From Bradyrhizobium sp. WSM1417 (lineage in GTDB: Bacteria; Pseudomonadota; Alphaproteobacteria; Rhizobiales; Xanthobacteraceae), in contig NZ_KI911783.1 of assembly GCF_000515415.1 (NCBI RefSeq), forward strand, positions 5,012,392-5,076,391: DNA of 64,000 nucleotides, written 5' to 3'. The position numbers were made by a program, and so were the translations under genes. Each line of letters begins with the position of its first letter. Within the stretch, counting starts at the first letter, position 1. Of this stretch, positions 51,510 to 60,955 are shown one piece after another. Under the pieces are notes generated by a model. The model did no database searches. It was not told where the DNA came from and worked only from the letters and a program-made list of their open reading frames with translations.

Positions 51510-52184
51510 ATGCCCTACTCCCTCGCCATCTTCGATCTCGACGGCACGCTGGCCGACAGCTTTCCGTGGTTCCTGCGCACCATCAACGACGTCGCCGATC
51601 GCTTCGGCTTCTGCCGCGTCGCCGATGAGGATGTCGAGGGGCTGCGGCATGCTTCGTCGCGCGAGATTCTTAGCCGGCTCGAGGTGCCCCTGTGGAAGCT
51701 GCCGGCGATCGCGCGGCATGCGCGGCGGCTGAAGGCGGAGGCAGCGGCGGAGATTGCGCTGTTTGCGGGGGTCGATACGATGCTGCGGACGCTGGCGGAG
51801 AACGGCGTACAGCTGGCGCTGGTGACCTCGGACAGCGAGGCCAATGCGCGTGAGAAGCTCGGGCCGGCCGCTGCGCTATTCTCACATTTCGATTGCTCGG
51901 CATCGCTGTTCGGCAAGGCCGCGAAATTCCGTCGGGTGATGCGGCGCGCGGGTGTGAAGCCGGCCAAGGTCATCGCGATCGGCGACGAGGTGCGCGACAT
52001 CGAGGCGGCGCGGGCCGTGGGGATTGCCTGCGGCGCGGTGGGCTGGGGTTATGCGGCGCCTGCGGCGCTGCGGGCGCACGGGCCGGATCATATGTTTGAT
52101 CAGATGGATGAGATTGTATGGACGCTGTGCCCCGGTGCAGTAGCCCGGATGAGCGAAGCGATATCCGGGAACGCCGGTGGATGA
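51510..52184 (+). CDS. HAD-superfamily hydrolase
   Basis: The product has 224 residues from MPYSLAIFDLDGTLADSF; the nucleophile is in DLDGT, then LALVTSDSEAN, K in KAAKFRRV and IGDEVRDIEAA. It resembles Gph/PpaX-type phosphatases. The last 15 or so codons (PGAVARMSEAISGNAGG) lie inside a dispersed palindromic repeat, so its C terminus has been replaced or extended by the repeat. Confidence 0.8.
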   Translation: MPYSLAIFDLDGTLADSFPWFLRTINDVADRFGFCRVADEDVEGLRHASSREILSRLEVPLWKLPAIARHARRLKAEAAAEIALFAGVDTMLRTLAENGVQLALVTSDSEANAREKLGPAAALFSHFDCSASLFGKAAKFRRVMRRAGVKPAKVIAIGDEVRDIEAARAVGIACGAVGWGYAAPAALRAHGPDHMFDQMDEIVWTLCPGAVARMSEAISGNAGG

Positions 52185-52226
52185 GGGGAGCCCTGTCCCG
52201 CATGTCGCTCCGCTCATGCGGGCTAC
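52140..52226. repeat. palindromic dispersed repeat
   Basis: Arms GTAGCCCGGATGAGCGAAGC and its counterpart ending GCTCATGCGGGCTAC form a long imperfect palindrome, a type of repeat I recall as frequent in Bradyrhizobium intergenic DNA. It overlaps the 3' end of the HAD gene and ends 8 bp before the stop of the convergent propeller gene. Confidence 0.7.
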
Positions 52227-52233
52227 GACGGCC

Positions 52234-53187
52234 CTACTCCGTCCTGCGCAAGAACGCCCCGAACGCGCGCGGACCGTCGCCGGTCTTGACCTCGCCGGTC
52301 ACCTTCATCTCGACCGCGTCGATGATACTCAATGTATTGCTCTCCCAGCACGCGACGATGACGCGCTTGCCGTCGGCGGTCGCGGCGATGCCTTCGGGAT
52401 AGTCGCCGACATTGATGCGCTTGAGCGGCTTCAAGGTCGCCAGATCGAACACGCTGACTGTGCCGCCATACTGATCGGTGACGAAGCCGCGGCCCTGCGT
52501 CAGTGCCACCGCATAGGGACGCATCCCGACCGGCGCGCGGCCGATCTCGCGCGCCTCTGCGATGTCGATCACCGAGACATCATCGGAGCCGACATTGGCG
52601 GTGTAGGCTCGCTTGCCCTCGGCATCGATAGTGACACCGAACGGACGGGTGCCGACCTGGATGGTCGCCCTGCGCTGGCGCGTCGCCGTGTCCACGACCG
52701 AGACGCTGTCGTCGTCGCGGTCGGCCGAGAGCAGCAGTTTGCCGTCTGGCGTCACTGCGAGCCCCGACGGCGAGGCACCGACCCCGATGCTGGCCGTGAC
52801 GCTGCGGCTCGCCGTATCGATCACCCGCACGGCGGCTGCGTACCAGTCCGCGACATAGACGGCGCGGCCATCCGGCGCGACGGCAATGCCAAGCGGCCCG
52901 CCGCCGACCTCGATCCGCCCCGCAACCTGCCGCGTTGCCGCGTCCACCACCGTCACCGCTTTGGCATCCGGGCTTGTCACATAGGCAAAGCGCCCGTCCG
53001 CGCTGATGGCGACGCCGGCCGGCTTGCCGCCGATCGGGATCGTCGCGACGCTGCGCGCAGTGGCGAGGTCCACGACCATCAGATCGTCGCTGAGCTGGTT
53101 GGTGACGAACGCCTCGTCGGCGCACGCGCTGCCGAGAGCGGCACGGCAAATGCTGGCGACGAGCGCCGCCAGGACCGGCGCCCGCAC
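52234..53187 (-). CDS. exported beta-propeller (YVTN/Lactonase-like) protein
   Basis: The start GTG 53187 lies 2 bp beyond the preceding stop and opens a signal (VRAPVLAALVASICRAALG); 317 residues. Seven or so repeats of about 42 residues with pattern VxVVDxATxxxxAxIxVGxxPxGIAVxPDGxxxYVA form the propeller. It is in an operon with the SRPBCC protein. Comparable pairs occur near PQQ-dependent alcohol dehydrogenases, but none lies here. Confidence 0.75.
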   Translation of the reverse strand: MRAPVLAALVASICRAALGSACADEAFVTNQLSDDLMVVDLATARSVATIPIGGKPAGVAISADGRFAYVTSPDAKAVTVVDAATRQVAGRIEVGGGPLGIAVAPDGRAVYVADWYAAAVRVIDTASRSVTASIGVGASPSGLAVTPDGKLLLSADRDDDSVSVVDTATRQRRATIQVGTRPFGVTIDAEGKRAYTANVGSDDVSVIDIAEAREIGRAPVGMRPYAVALTQGRGFVTDQYGGTVSVFDLATLKPLKRINVGDYPEGIAATADGKRVIVACWESNTLSIIDAVEMKVTGEVKTGDGPRAFGAFLRRTE

Positions 53188-53189
53188 CG

Positions 53190-53771
53190 TCAGCTTCCGC
53201 TCTCGATCTTCTTCTTCAACGACTCGAGGCCGGCCTTGTAGAGCCCGCTCACCGCAGCCTTGGCCGCCTCGTCGCTCAGCTCCGGCGGCGGGTCGTTGTT
53301 GGGGAAGCCGCGATAGAACGCGCCGGCCCATTCCAGGGTCGAGCCCTTGCCGTCAGCGCTCGGCGTCACCGTCAACGTCGAGGAGTAGTTGGTCACCGGC
53401 AGCACCTTCACGTCCACATTGGTGATCCGGTAGGAATAGCTCATTGCGGCGGCATCGAACTTGTAGAGTTCCTCGTCGACGGTCGCGCCTCCCGTCAGCG
53501 TCAGCTTCCGCGTCGCGCCGATCTCGTTGCCCTTCTCGCCCTCGGTCTTGGTAACAGGCGGCAGCCAGCTCATGTCCTGGAAATTGCCCATTGCGGCCCA
53601 CACCTTGGCCGGGGCAGCGTTGATCTCGATGGATTCGCGCACCTTCTGACGGGTCGGGCCGTGGGCCCAGGCCGATGTCGAAGCCGGGCCAAACGCCGCC
53701 GTCAAAGCCGCCGCGCCCGCGGCAGTCAGCACCGCGGCCAGGACCGTGCGCCGTCCAATCGTCACCCTCAT
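53190..53771 (-). CDS. exported SRPBCC-family protein (MxaD-like)
   Basis: The product has 193 residues. The N terminus MRVTIGRRTVLAAVLTAAGA has a twin-Arg, so Tat or Sec export. SRPBCC fold landmarks: IEINAAPAKVWAAMGNFQDM, GATRKLTLTGGATVDEELY, MSYSYRITN, STLEWAGAFYRGF. MxaD-like members assist methanol or alcohol dehydrogenases. Together with the downstream propeller protein it may serve a periplasmic quinoprotein encoded elsewhere. Confidence 0.7.
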   Translation of the reverse strand: MRVTIGRRTVLAAVLTAAGAAALTAAFGPASTSAWAHGPTRQKVRESIEINAAPAKVWAAMGNFQDMSWLPPVTKTEGEKGNEIGATRKLTLTGGATVDEELYKFDAAAMSYSYRITNVDVKVLPVTNYSSTLTVTPSADGKGSTLEWAGAFYRGFPNNDPPPELSDEAAKAAVSGLYKAGLESLKKKIESGS

Positions 53772-54759
53772 CTCGTTTCCTCATGCGTCTCGTTGATCAT
53801 GCGCGACTTGAAGCGCGCTGGGGTGATGGTAGCGCATTTTGCGGCCGGGGGGAGACCCGTTCGTGGCCGCGTTGCGGCGGGTGTCCGCGTGCCCCACAAC
53901 CCCTTGCCGCCCGGCGGGCAAAACACCCAAGCAGAGGGTCAATCACGGCGCGCAAAAATATTTCTCTTTATCCGTATTTCGGATTATCATATAGAGAGCC
54001 ATCCCAACCCGGCCGAGGGGCGGATCGCGATCGTCACGAACGCGGGATGGGACGTGGTGGACGCAGGCGGCGTCGGCGCGAAGGGCTTTGCAGGGCGGGC
54101 AACCGTGAGCGAAGGCGTCGCGCACACGACCGGTGCAGCCTGCGTACGGCAAAATCGTGTGGTCCTGGCGCCCGGGGTCTGTGCGCCAAGTGTTGCGGTG
54201 ATGTGGCGGCCCGACCGGGTCCGCAGCATCAGCCATCCGCAAGGCGACGGGGGCAATAGTGCATCGCTCCCCGGGGAGAGCACGACATAAGCCGTAAAAC
54301 CACTGCGCAGGGAAGGCCGTGTGTTGGGCTTCACCTGTATGCCGCTGTGCAGCCTCTTGTAGCGCAACCTTCGCACAGTGGACCGTGGGTGCCAGCCGGC
54401 ACCCGGCCTTCCCTGCGCCCTCGGCATTTTTGAGGGCAAACAATACCGCAAAGCTCGGGCGCGATGTGCCGCGAGGATGCGAAACCGCGCGTATCACCTG
54501 AATAGCAGTGCCAGATGAATTCGGGCTCTCGGTCGGAACATATCCGGAACGCAACCCTCGCGAAAGCTGCATCTGAGAAATATGCAGCAACAAACCCCGA
54601 CATGCGTCGCGAGGGCAAACTGGAATCTGAGATTGCTGTCCGAAATCGCCTTGGAGAACCCAGCTCTGAGACATTTGAGCGGCATGAGGCCCGCCCTCAC
54701 CTCACGACCCCGCAATGATTGACGGACGTCCGGGACCGTAAAGCCGCGAGGAGTGCGCG
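53772..54759. other. long noncoding stretch with dispersed repeat
   Basis: Almost 1 kb without a convincing gene. The part from about 53940 to 54500 is a repeat (separate entry). The last 200 bp, which are AT-richer, probably contain the promoter of the DUF1217 gene (start 54760). Confidence 0.5.
53940..54500. repeat. large dispersed noncoding repeat
   Basis: Contains GATCGCGATCGTCACGAACG and the further segment CATCAGCCATCCGCAAGGCG. I recall closely similar stretches, carrying spurious ORFs on both strands, from many Bradyrhizobium genomes. A 243-codon minus-strand frame runs through it and is unlikely to be a gene. Confidence 0.5.
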
Positions 54760-56832
54760 ATGGTATCAACGTATTTCAGTTACAGCTACATCACGCGCAA
54801 TCTCAAGCAGTCCCTGACGCGGGTTGAACAGCAACAGGACGTGGCGCGAGAGGCCGCCTATTACAAAGCCCACATCGGCAAGGTGAAGTCCGTCGACGAC
54901 TTCATGAAAGACTATCGCCTTTATCATTATGCAACGAAGGCGTATGGCCTGGAAGACATGGCCTACGCCAAGGCCTTCATGAAAAAGGTGCTGGAGAGCG
55001 ACCTCTCCGACGCAAACAGCTTCGTCAACAAGCTGGTCGACAAACGCTACCGCGAGTTCGCCGCGGCATTTTCCTTCAATGGCAGTGCCACGCCGGTTGC
55101 GCAATCGGAGAACCAGACCGACGAGATGATCGGTCTGTACACGGCGACCAGGAAGAGCCAGGTCGATGCACTTGCCGGCGACTCGAATTACTACAGCGCC
55201 GAAATCGGCAACATCAGCAGTGCAGACCAGCTCCTGAACAACGACCGCCTTCGCAATTATATCTATTCGGCGTACGGGATCGATCAAAGCAAATGGTCGC
55301 GTGACACCATCAGCCAGGTCTTGCGCAGCGATCCATCCGATCCAAGCAGCTACGTCAACACCACTTTCGCCTCTCAGCTGAGTGGCCTCAACGCCGATCT
55401 TGCTCAGGCCCGATCGGATGTCACCGCGGCCAATTCAAGGATAGCCGACTACACCACCCAACTCTCACAACCGGGCGCGAACGTGACCCAGTTGAACGTC
55501 CAGATCCTGGTCGAAAAGCATCATCTGGAGTCATATGCGAGCAGCATTTCCAGCCTCAGCGACCAGATAGGGACGATTGGCCGGTTCGTCGACCTGGCCG
55601 GTGCATTCGAGTTTTCCTCCGACGGGTCGCTTCCGTCAGGTGTGTCGGCGCAGACTGCCGCAAATGTCACGATCACGAAACAGAAGTTCGACGACAGCAA
55701 GTCCGCCGTCTATTCGGCGGCAAGTCCGTTGAACGAAGCTTTCGCAATCAGGCAATTCAGAACTGCCATCCTCAAGATCAATTCAGTCCAGGCGTTCGTA
55801 TCGACACCGGGCGTTTATGATTTTGCGCTGGGAGCCGTCGGCCTCGACCCCGCAAACGTCTCGCCGGCGACTGTCAAGGCCGTGCTCGAAAGCGACATCA
55901 ACGATCCCAAAAGCTACGTCTATACCCTCAAGGACGATCGATATCTGGAGCTGGCACGCGCCTTCAACTTCGACGCAAAAGGCAATCTGACGACCCCCTT
56001 GGTGGCTCAGGACTCGGCTGAAGTCCTCCAGATGGCGAAGGACTACGTCATTGGAGCGGTGAAGAGCGCCAGCACGGCAACGCCCCAACAGCAGGCCGCA
56101 GTTCGGGCCCAGGCCACGAAGGATGCGTCGGAATATCAGCAGGCGATCGCCGGCATCGACAGCGTTTCCGATCTTCTCGCAAACAGGCCGATGGTCGATT
56201 TCATCCTCCTGGCAAAGGGGTTGGACCCCAGGAAGGTCAGCACCGAATTTCTCAAGAAGATCTTCAGCTCCGATCTCAACGATCCAAAGAGCTTCGCGAA
56301 CACCGAGAACGATCCTCGCTTTGCCGAAATCGTGGCGTCGTTCAATTTCGACAGTAAAGGCAACGTCGCACGTCTTCCGATGATGGGTCCACAGAAGCGG
56401 GATCAGTTTCGGGAAGCACAAGCGAACTATGTCGAGCAAAGCCTGGAGCAGCAGCAAGGGGATGCGAATCCCGGCGTGCGCCTGGCGCTCTATTTCCAGC
56501 GAAAGGCGGGGGACATCACGTCCGCATATGACATCCTTGCCGACAAGGCTCTTTCGGAGGTGTTCAGGACCACCTTCGATCTGCCTGACTCGATGGCGGC
56601 GATGCCGATCGATCAGCAGGCCAAGTTCGTGGACAGATTCATGAAGATCAAGGATCTGTCCGATCCCGCGAAGGTTACAAAGCTGTTGAGCCGTTTCTCC
56701 GCCATGTATGACATCAGAAACAGCCAGAGCACCGGCCAGGGCCAATCCCCCCTGCTCAACCTGTTTCAGGGATCGAGTTCGGGGATCAGTGACTCCACGT
56801 ACTTGGCCATTGCCAAGCTACGCACTCACTGA
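54760..56832 (+). CDS. DUF1217-family protein, flagellum-associated type
   Basis: The product has 690 residues without a signal peptide. It contains four copies of a unit, each with a hydrophobic helix and the pattern [ST]D[LI][SN]DPxSFVN...DxRYxELAxAFNFDxxG, at about 60-115, 185-230, 370-410 and 500-535. The repeats match the DUF1217 family, which lies in flagellar gene regions of rhizobia. A coil and a central region (LSGLNADLAQARSDV) separate the repeats. Likely a secreted structural or flagellum-linked protein; no flagellar genes adjoin it here. Confidence 0.75.
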   Translation: MVSTYFSYSYITRNLKQSLTRVEQQQDVAREAAYYKAHIGKVKSVDDFMKDYRLYHYATKAYGLEDMAYAKAFMKKVLESDLSDANSFVNKLVDKRYREFAAAFSFNGSATPVAQSENQTDEMIGLYTATRKSQVDALAGDSNYYSAEIGNISSADQLLNNDRLRNYIYSAYGIDQSKWSRDTISQVLRSDPSDPSSYVNTTFASQLSGLNADLAQARSDVTAANSRIADYTTQLSQPGANVTQLNVQILVEKHHLESYASSISSLSDQIGTIGRFVDLAGAFEFSSDGSLPSGVSAQTAANVTITKQKFDDSKSAVYSAASPLNEAFAIRQFRTAILKINSVQAFVSTPGVYDFALGAVGLDPANVSPATVKAVLESDINDPKSYVYTLKDDRYLELARAFNFDAKGNLTTPLVAQDSAEVLQMAKDYVIGAVKSASTATPQQQAAVRAQATKDASEYQQAIAGIDSVSDLLANRPMVDFILLAKGLDPRKVSTEFLKKIFSSDLNDPKSFANTENDPRFAEIVASFNFDSKGNVARLPMMGPQKRDQFREAQANYVEQSLEQQQGDANPGVRLALYFQRKAGDITSAYDILADKALSEVFRTTFDLPDSMAAMPIDQQAKFVDRFMKIKDLSDPAKVTKLLSRFSAMYDIRNSQSTGQGQSPLLNLFQGSSSGISDSTYLAIAKLRTH

Positions 56833-56845
56833 TCGTTCGCCGGAA

Positions 56846-57706
56846 CTAGTCCAACACCTCGAGCACCAGCTCCATGGTCATCAGCACGGGATTGTCGCCA
56901 CGGATCAGACGGCCCTCCGCCCTGCCGCCGGTATAGTCGATCAGGGCGACGTCGAGTGCGGCTCCGAGCGCGCCGCAGGAGCCGGCCGCAATCGTGCCGG
57001 CTGTGACCGCAAGCTCGGTCGCGAAGGGCTCGGTCACGCCGCCATGGGTGAAGCGCGCCCCGATGGTCGAGCCGACACCGCCGTGAATCTTCCCGCGCGC
57101 AATGCCCTGCGCGCGGCAGAAGTCTTCGAGGCAGAAGGCGAAATCCTGATTGGGGCGCAGCCGCAGCGCGAAAGCGCGGCTGGTCGTGCGTGCGCCGGTG
57201 CGCGCAGTCGCCACCGGCCCGAACAGCTTGAAATTGGTCTCGGGATCGGGCTCGGCGGCAAACATCGCACCATCGACACCGAAGGCCTCGACCTCGAACG
57301 GCTCGGCGACAACAGTTTCGTCCGGCAGCATGTGGCCACCACCGGCGCGGCCATCGGCCTCCGTCCACAGCCCATGGCAATGAAAGAACGGCGCGCCATC
57401 GCGCATGCCCAGCGTCATGCTGCCGAGCCTGGTGCGCGTCACGCCGCTTGGCCGGAATGTCTCGCTATAGAACGCAGCATTCTCGCTGGTCTTCGACAGC
57501 GCCGGCATGACATAGCCGAACGGCCCGAGCGCGCCGCGCCCGAAGCTGAGCACGCCGCCAGCAAATCCCTCCGCGGCAAAACCGCGGCGCGCCGCCTCCA
57601 GCAGCGGGAGACCTGCTTGAAGCGTGAAGGAGAAGGGACGCCCCCTCGCCTCTACCCATTGGATGCGTTCGGCGACCGGCGCGCCGGGCTGCTTGATGCT
57701 GCGCAT
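56846..57706 (-). CDS. PPC/DUF296-domain protein
   Basis: The product has 286 residues. Two halves each resemble the PPC (DUF296) domain: GMRDGAPFFHCHGLWTEADG...GGHMLPDETVVAEPFEVEAF and the more divergent GKIHGGVGSTIGARFTHGGV. PPC domains form trimers with a conserved metal site (His-x-His). It follows the acyl-CoA ligase by 9 bp on the same strand, so it is probably in its operon and may act on the CoA ester or its product. Function unknown. Confidence 0.7.
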   Translation of the reverse strand: MRSIKQPGAPVAERIQWVEARGRPFSFTLQAGLPLLEAARRGFAAEGFAGGVLSFGRGALGPFGYVMPALSKTSENAAFYSETFRPSGVTRTRLGSMTLGMRDGAPFFHCHGLWTEADGRAGGGHMLPDETVVAEPFEVEAFGVDGAMFAAEPDPETNFKLFGPVATARTGARTTSRAFALRLRPNQDFAFCLEDFCRAQGIARGKIHGGVGSTIGARFTHGGVTEPFATELAVTAGTIAAGSCGALGAALDVALIDYTGGRAEGRLIRGDNPVLMTMELVLEVLD

Positions 57707-57715
57707 GACCTTCGC

Positions 57716-59323
57716 TCAGCCCGTCCTTGTCTTGTCGAGATCGAGCAGGCCGCGGGCCTCGAGCTCGTCGCGAACCATCCGTTTGGGAATTTTGCCGTAG
57801 CCGGATTTCGGCAAGGCCTCCCAAAAAAAGAACCGCTTCGGCATCTTGTAGCGCGGCACCTTGGGCGACAGGAACGCCGCCATCTCCGCTTCACTCACCG
57901 GCTTCGCGCCCTCGCGGGCGACGCAGACGGCAACGCCGACCTCGCCCCAGGTTGCATCGGGCACGCCGAGCACCGCGACCTCGCCGACGCAAGGATGGGT
58001 CAGGATTTTCTCCTCGATCTCGCGCGGATAGATGTTGGAGCCGCCGGAGATGTACATGTCGGAGGCTCGTCCCGTGATGTAGACGAACCCCTCCTCGTCC
58101 ATGTGGCCAAGATCGCCGGTGCGGAACCAGCCGTTGCGGAACGCCTTCGCATTGGCTTCGGGATTGTCGTAGTAGCCGGCCAGCACCGCGGGGCCGATCA
58201 CGCAGATCTCGCCGCTCTGGTTGGCGCCGAGTTCGCGGCCCTCGTCGTCCTGGATCGAGACCTGCATGCCGGTACGCTCGAAGCCACAGGTGCCGATCTT
58301 CGCGTGCGGCCCGTCCTCAGGATCATGCAGCGCCGCCGGCAGCACGGTGATGTTGCCGGTCACCTCGCCGAGGCCGAAATACTGCACGATGACCTTGCCG
58401 AGCTTCCTCAGCGCAGCCTTCTGGTCCTCGCGATACATCGGCGCACCCGCATAGATCACCTGGCGCAGCGAGGAGTGGTCGTATTTGTCGGCGGCGGGAT
58501 GCTCGACCATCATCTTCAGAATGGTCGGCACCACGAACAGATTGCTGACCCGATGCGCCTCGATCAGGCGGAACGCCTCGTCGATGTCGAATTTCTCCGT
58601 CGGCAGCAGCACCGTGCGCACGCCGCGCGCGGTTTGAACCAGCTGATGCACGCCGGCGCCATGCGACAGCGGCGCCACCACCAGCGAGGCATCCGCTTCG
58701 GTGACGCCAGGGGTGAGATCGGCGAGATGGTTGGTGACGACGAAACCCATCTGGCCGTGGGTGAGCACCGCGGCCTTGGAGCGGCCGGTGGTGCCCGACG
58801 TGAAGAAGAACCAGCAGGGATCGTCGTGCTCGACCGCGACGTTCTCGACCACCGTGCCGGCGCGCGACGCGACGGCATCCGCAACCGACGTTTCGGCAAA
58901 TGGCGCCCGACCGTCGATGCTCCAGGTGAATTCCAGCGCGCCACCGCTCACCGCCGCGGCGTGCTCGGGGAAATCGACATGGCACAGAAACGCCTTCGCG
59001 CCGGAAGCCTGCGCGAGATAGGCGACCTCGTCCGGCATCAGTCGGAAATTTGTGGGTACCCAGACCGCGCCGAGCCGGAACGCCGCGAACATTGAGAAGA
59101 ACATCTCGTCGCCGTTCTTGGAATGGACAAGGATGCGGTCGCCCTTAGTGATGCCCCGCGCTGCGAGGGCTGCCGCCAGCGCCGAGACCTGCGCATCGAT
59201 CTCGCGCCAAGTCCAGGATCTGTCACCCCAGACGAAACCGGAACGCGCCCCATGCCGCCGCGCATTCTGGGTCAGCATGTGAGCGAGATTCATGACGCGG
59301 CGAGACATGCGCAGGGGCTGCAT
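57716..59323 (-). CDS. acyl-CoA synthetase (AMP-forming)
   Basis: The product has 535 residues with GAGGAAG before the ATG (the alternative start 59293 lacks it). AMP-binding FFTSGTTGRSKAAVLTHGQM, A5 region YFGLGEVTGNI, A8 GWFRTGDLGHMDEEGFVYIT and C-terminal Lys motif PKSGYGKIPKRM. It resembles medium-chain or aryl/acyl-CoA ligases; the substrate is not determined. Operon with the PPC-domain protein. Confidence 0.85.
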   Translation of the reverse strand: MQPLRMSRRVMNLAHMLTQNARRHGARSGFVWGDRSWTWREIDAQVSALAAALAARGITKGDRILVHSKNGDEMFFSMFAAFRLGAVWVPTNFRLMPDEVAYLAQASGAKAFLCHVDFPEHAAAVSGGALEFTWSIDGRAPFAETSVADAVASRAGTVVENVAVEHDDPCWFFFTSGTTGRSKAAVLTHGQMGFVVTNHLADLTPGVTEADASLVVAPLSHGAGVHQLVQTARGVRTVLLPTEKFDIDEAFRLIEAHRVSNLFVVPTILKMMVEHPAADKYDHSSLRQVIYAGAPMYREDQKAALRKLGKVIVQYFGLGEVTGNITVLPAALHDPEDGPHAKIGTCGFERTGMQVSIQDDEGRELGANQSGEICVIGPAVLAGYYDNPEANAKAFRNGWFRTGDLGHMDEEGFVYITGRASDMYISGGSNIYPREIEEKILTHPCVGEVAVLGVPDATWGEVGVAVCVAREGAKPVSEAEMAAFLSPKVPRYKMPKRFFFWEALPKSGYGKIPKRMVRDELEARGLLDLDKTRTG

Positions 59324-59502
59324 CGGGCTTCCTCTTCGGCGGCGGACGGCACGCGAGCCGCCCGCTCATTGCAGCCCATTTATCGTCATCGCCAGTACCC
59401 CTGCAAGGCTGCTGGGCGCAGCGCAGCCCATCCCACCGTTCAGGAAATTTTAAACATGATCGGCGCAACCTCGCTCAGTTCTCGCGTACAGAGTGCCGCA
59501 TC

Positions 59503-59859
59503 ATGGTCAAAGCGCCCGCCTTCCTCCTGTTGTCGCTGGCGCTTGCCGGATGTGCCGTGGGCCCACAAGCGCACCTCGCCTCCGATCCCGCCTTCAAGAC
59601 TGCGCGCTATGCCTGGGACGGCGCCGGCGAAAATCCAAATCGCCCGCGCGGGGCCTCAGAACCAGCACGGATCGCCCGATCCGAGCTCAACAGGTCGCAA
59701 GCCGGGCTTCAGCCCTATTCGAAGGAATGGTGGCAGGCGCAGGACGGCATCGAGGCGGAACAGGATGCCAGGGTCAACCGTTCCCTCGTCATCTGCCAGG
59801 GATGCCTGCGCCCGCAGGCGCAGCCGGAGGATTCCAGGCTCGCCAAGGCGACCGATTGA
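59503..59859 (+). CDS. small lipoprotein
   Basis: The product has 118 residues. Lipobox LALAGC (lipidated Cys17), then a polar, probably unstructured region; two further Cys in ICQGCLRP. Function unknown. Confidence 0.7.
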   Translation: MVKAPAFLLLSLALAGCAVGPQAHLASDPAFKTARYAWDGAGENPNRPRGASEPARIARSELNRSQAGLQPYSKEWWQAQDGIEAEQDARVNRSLVICQGCLRPQAQPEDSRLAKATD

Positions 59860-59922
59860 AGCATCCGGACTCTCAGGACCTGATGGAGGTGCAGCCCCGT
59901 CGTCGCGAGAAGCGGCCGAGAG

Positions 59923-60852
59923 CTACAACGCCCCGAGCTTCCGTAACGACTCCTGCGCCGTCGCCAAGCCCGGCTTGAATTCCAGCGCCTTCCTGAAATC
60001 GGCGATCGCGCCCTGTTTGTCGCCGAGCCGCAGCTTGGCCTGTCCGCGATTGTTCCACGAGAACACGTCGGAGGGATCGTATTGCAGCGCCTTGTCGTAG
60101 TCGGAAAGGCCGCCCTTGCTGTCGCCCTGATAGAGCCGGATCATGCCACGATTGCGCCAGCCGCGCGCGTCGGTCGGCGCAACACGGATCGCCTCGCCAT
60201 AATCGGCGGCGGCGCGATCGAGCTGCTCGCTGTCGCGATACACGTTGCCGCGGTCGATATAGGCGAGCAGATCTGGTGCAAGCTTGATCCGCGTGGTGTA
60301 GTCGGCGATGGCGTGCGCCATGTCGTGCTTGCGGTAATACACCAGTGCGCGATTGGCGTAGGCCATGGCGTATTTGGGATCGCGCTTGATCGCCGCGTCA
60401 AAGTCGGCAAAGGCGCCGTCGAGATCGCCCTTGTTGAAACGCGACTCGCCGCGATTGCTGTAGGCGAGCGCCAGCGACGGATCGAGCTTGATGGCCTGGT
60501 CGTAATCGGCAATGGCGCGATCATAGTCGCGCTTGAAACTGTAGACACGGCCGCGATTGTTGTAGGCGCAGGCATAGCCGGGGTCGAGCCTGACCGCCTC
60601 GTCGAGATCGGACAGCGCCGCGTCGAGCTCGCGCTTCTCCGTCAGACCATGGCCGCGATTGCAATAGGCGCCGGCCAGCCGAGGTCCGCTCTCGCTCTTG
60701 GTATCGATTACGATCGAGCAAGCCTTGATCCGCTCGTCCGGCGTGCTGGCCAGTCCGACGCAGGCCTCCCAGGCCGGACCGCCGGCCGCCAACGCCGGCG
60801 CCGGCGAGATCAGCGTGGCGAGCAGCGCGATGAGGCTGAGCGGGACACGCAT
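59923..60852 (-). CDS. exported TPR protein
   Basis: The product has 309 residues. Sec signal (MRVPLSLIALLATLISPAPALA), then about seven TPR units (RAIADYDQAIKLDPSLALAY and similar) filling most of the protein. A periplasmic scaffold mediating protein contacts; partner unknown. Confidence 0.85.
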   Translation of the reverse strand: MRVPLSLIALLATLISPAPALAAGGPAWEACVGLASTPDERIKACSIVIDTKSESGPRLAGAYCNRGHGLTEKRELDAALSDLDEAVRLDPGYACAYNNRGRVYSFKRDYDRAIADYDQAIKLDPSLALAYSNRGESRFNKGDLDGAFADFDAAIKRDPKYAMAYANRALVYYRKHDMAHAIADYTTRIKLAPDLLAYIDRGNVYRDSEQLDRAAADYGEAIRVAPTDARGWRNRGMIRLYQGDSKGGLSDYDKALQYDPSDVFSWNNRGQAKLRLGDKQGAIADFRKALEFKPGLATAQESLRKLGAL

Positions 60853-60955
60853 TTTCCGGATATCTCCCCTGCGGCAACCACTCTTGGTCGCATCTTGGCA
60901 AGGACCGGTTCAGGCGCCTAGATCAGAGGCAAGCAGCAGGTCGGAAGGATTTTCC

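Noticed and set aside
53943..54674. 243-codon minus-strand frame
   Set aside because: Runs through a dispersed noncoding repeat and shows no protein-like pattern.
56708..59095. 795-codon plus-strand frame opposite the ligase and PPC genes
   Set aside because: Antisense shadow; both minus-strand genes have full family motifs.
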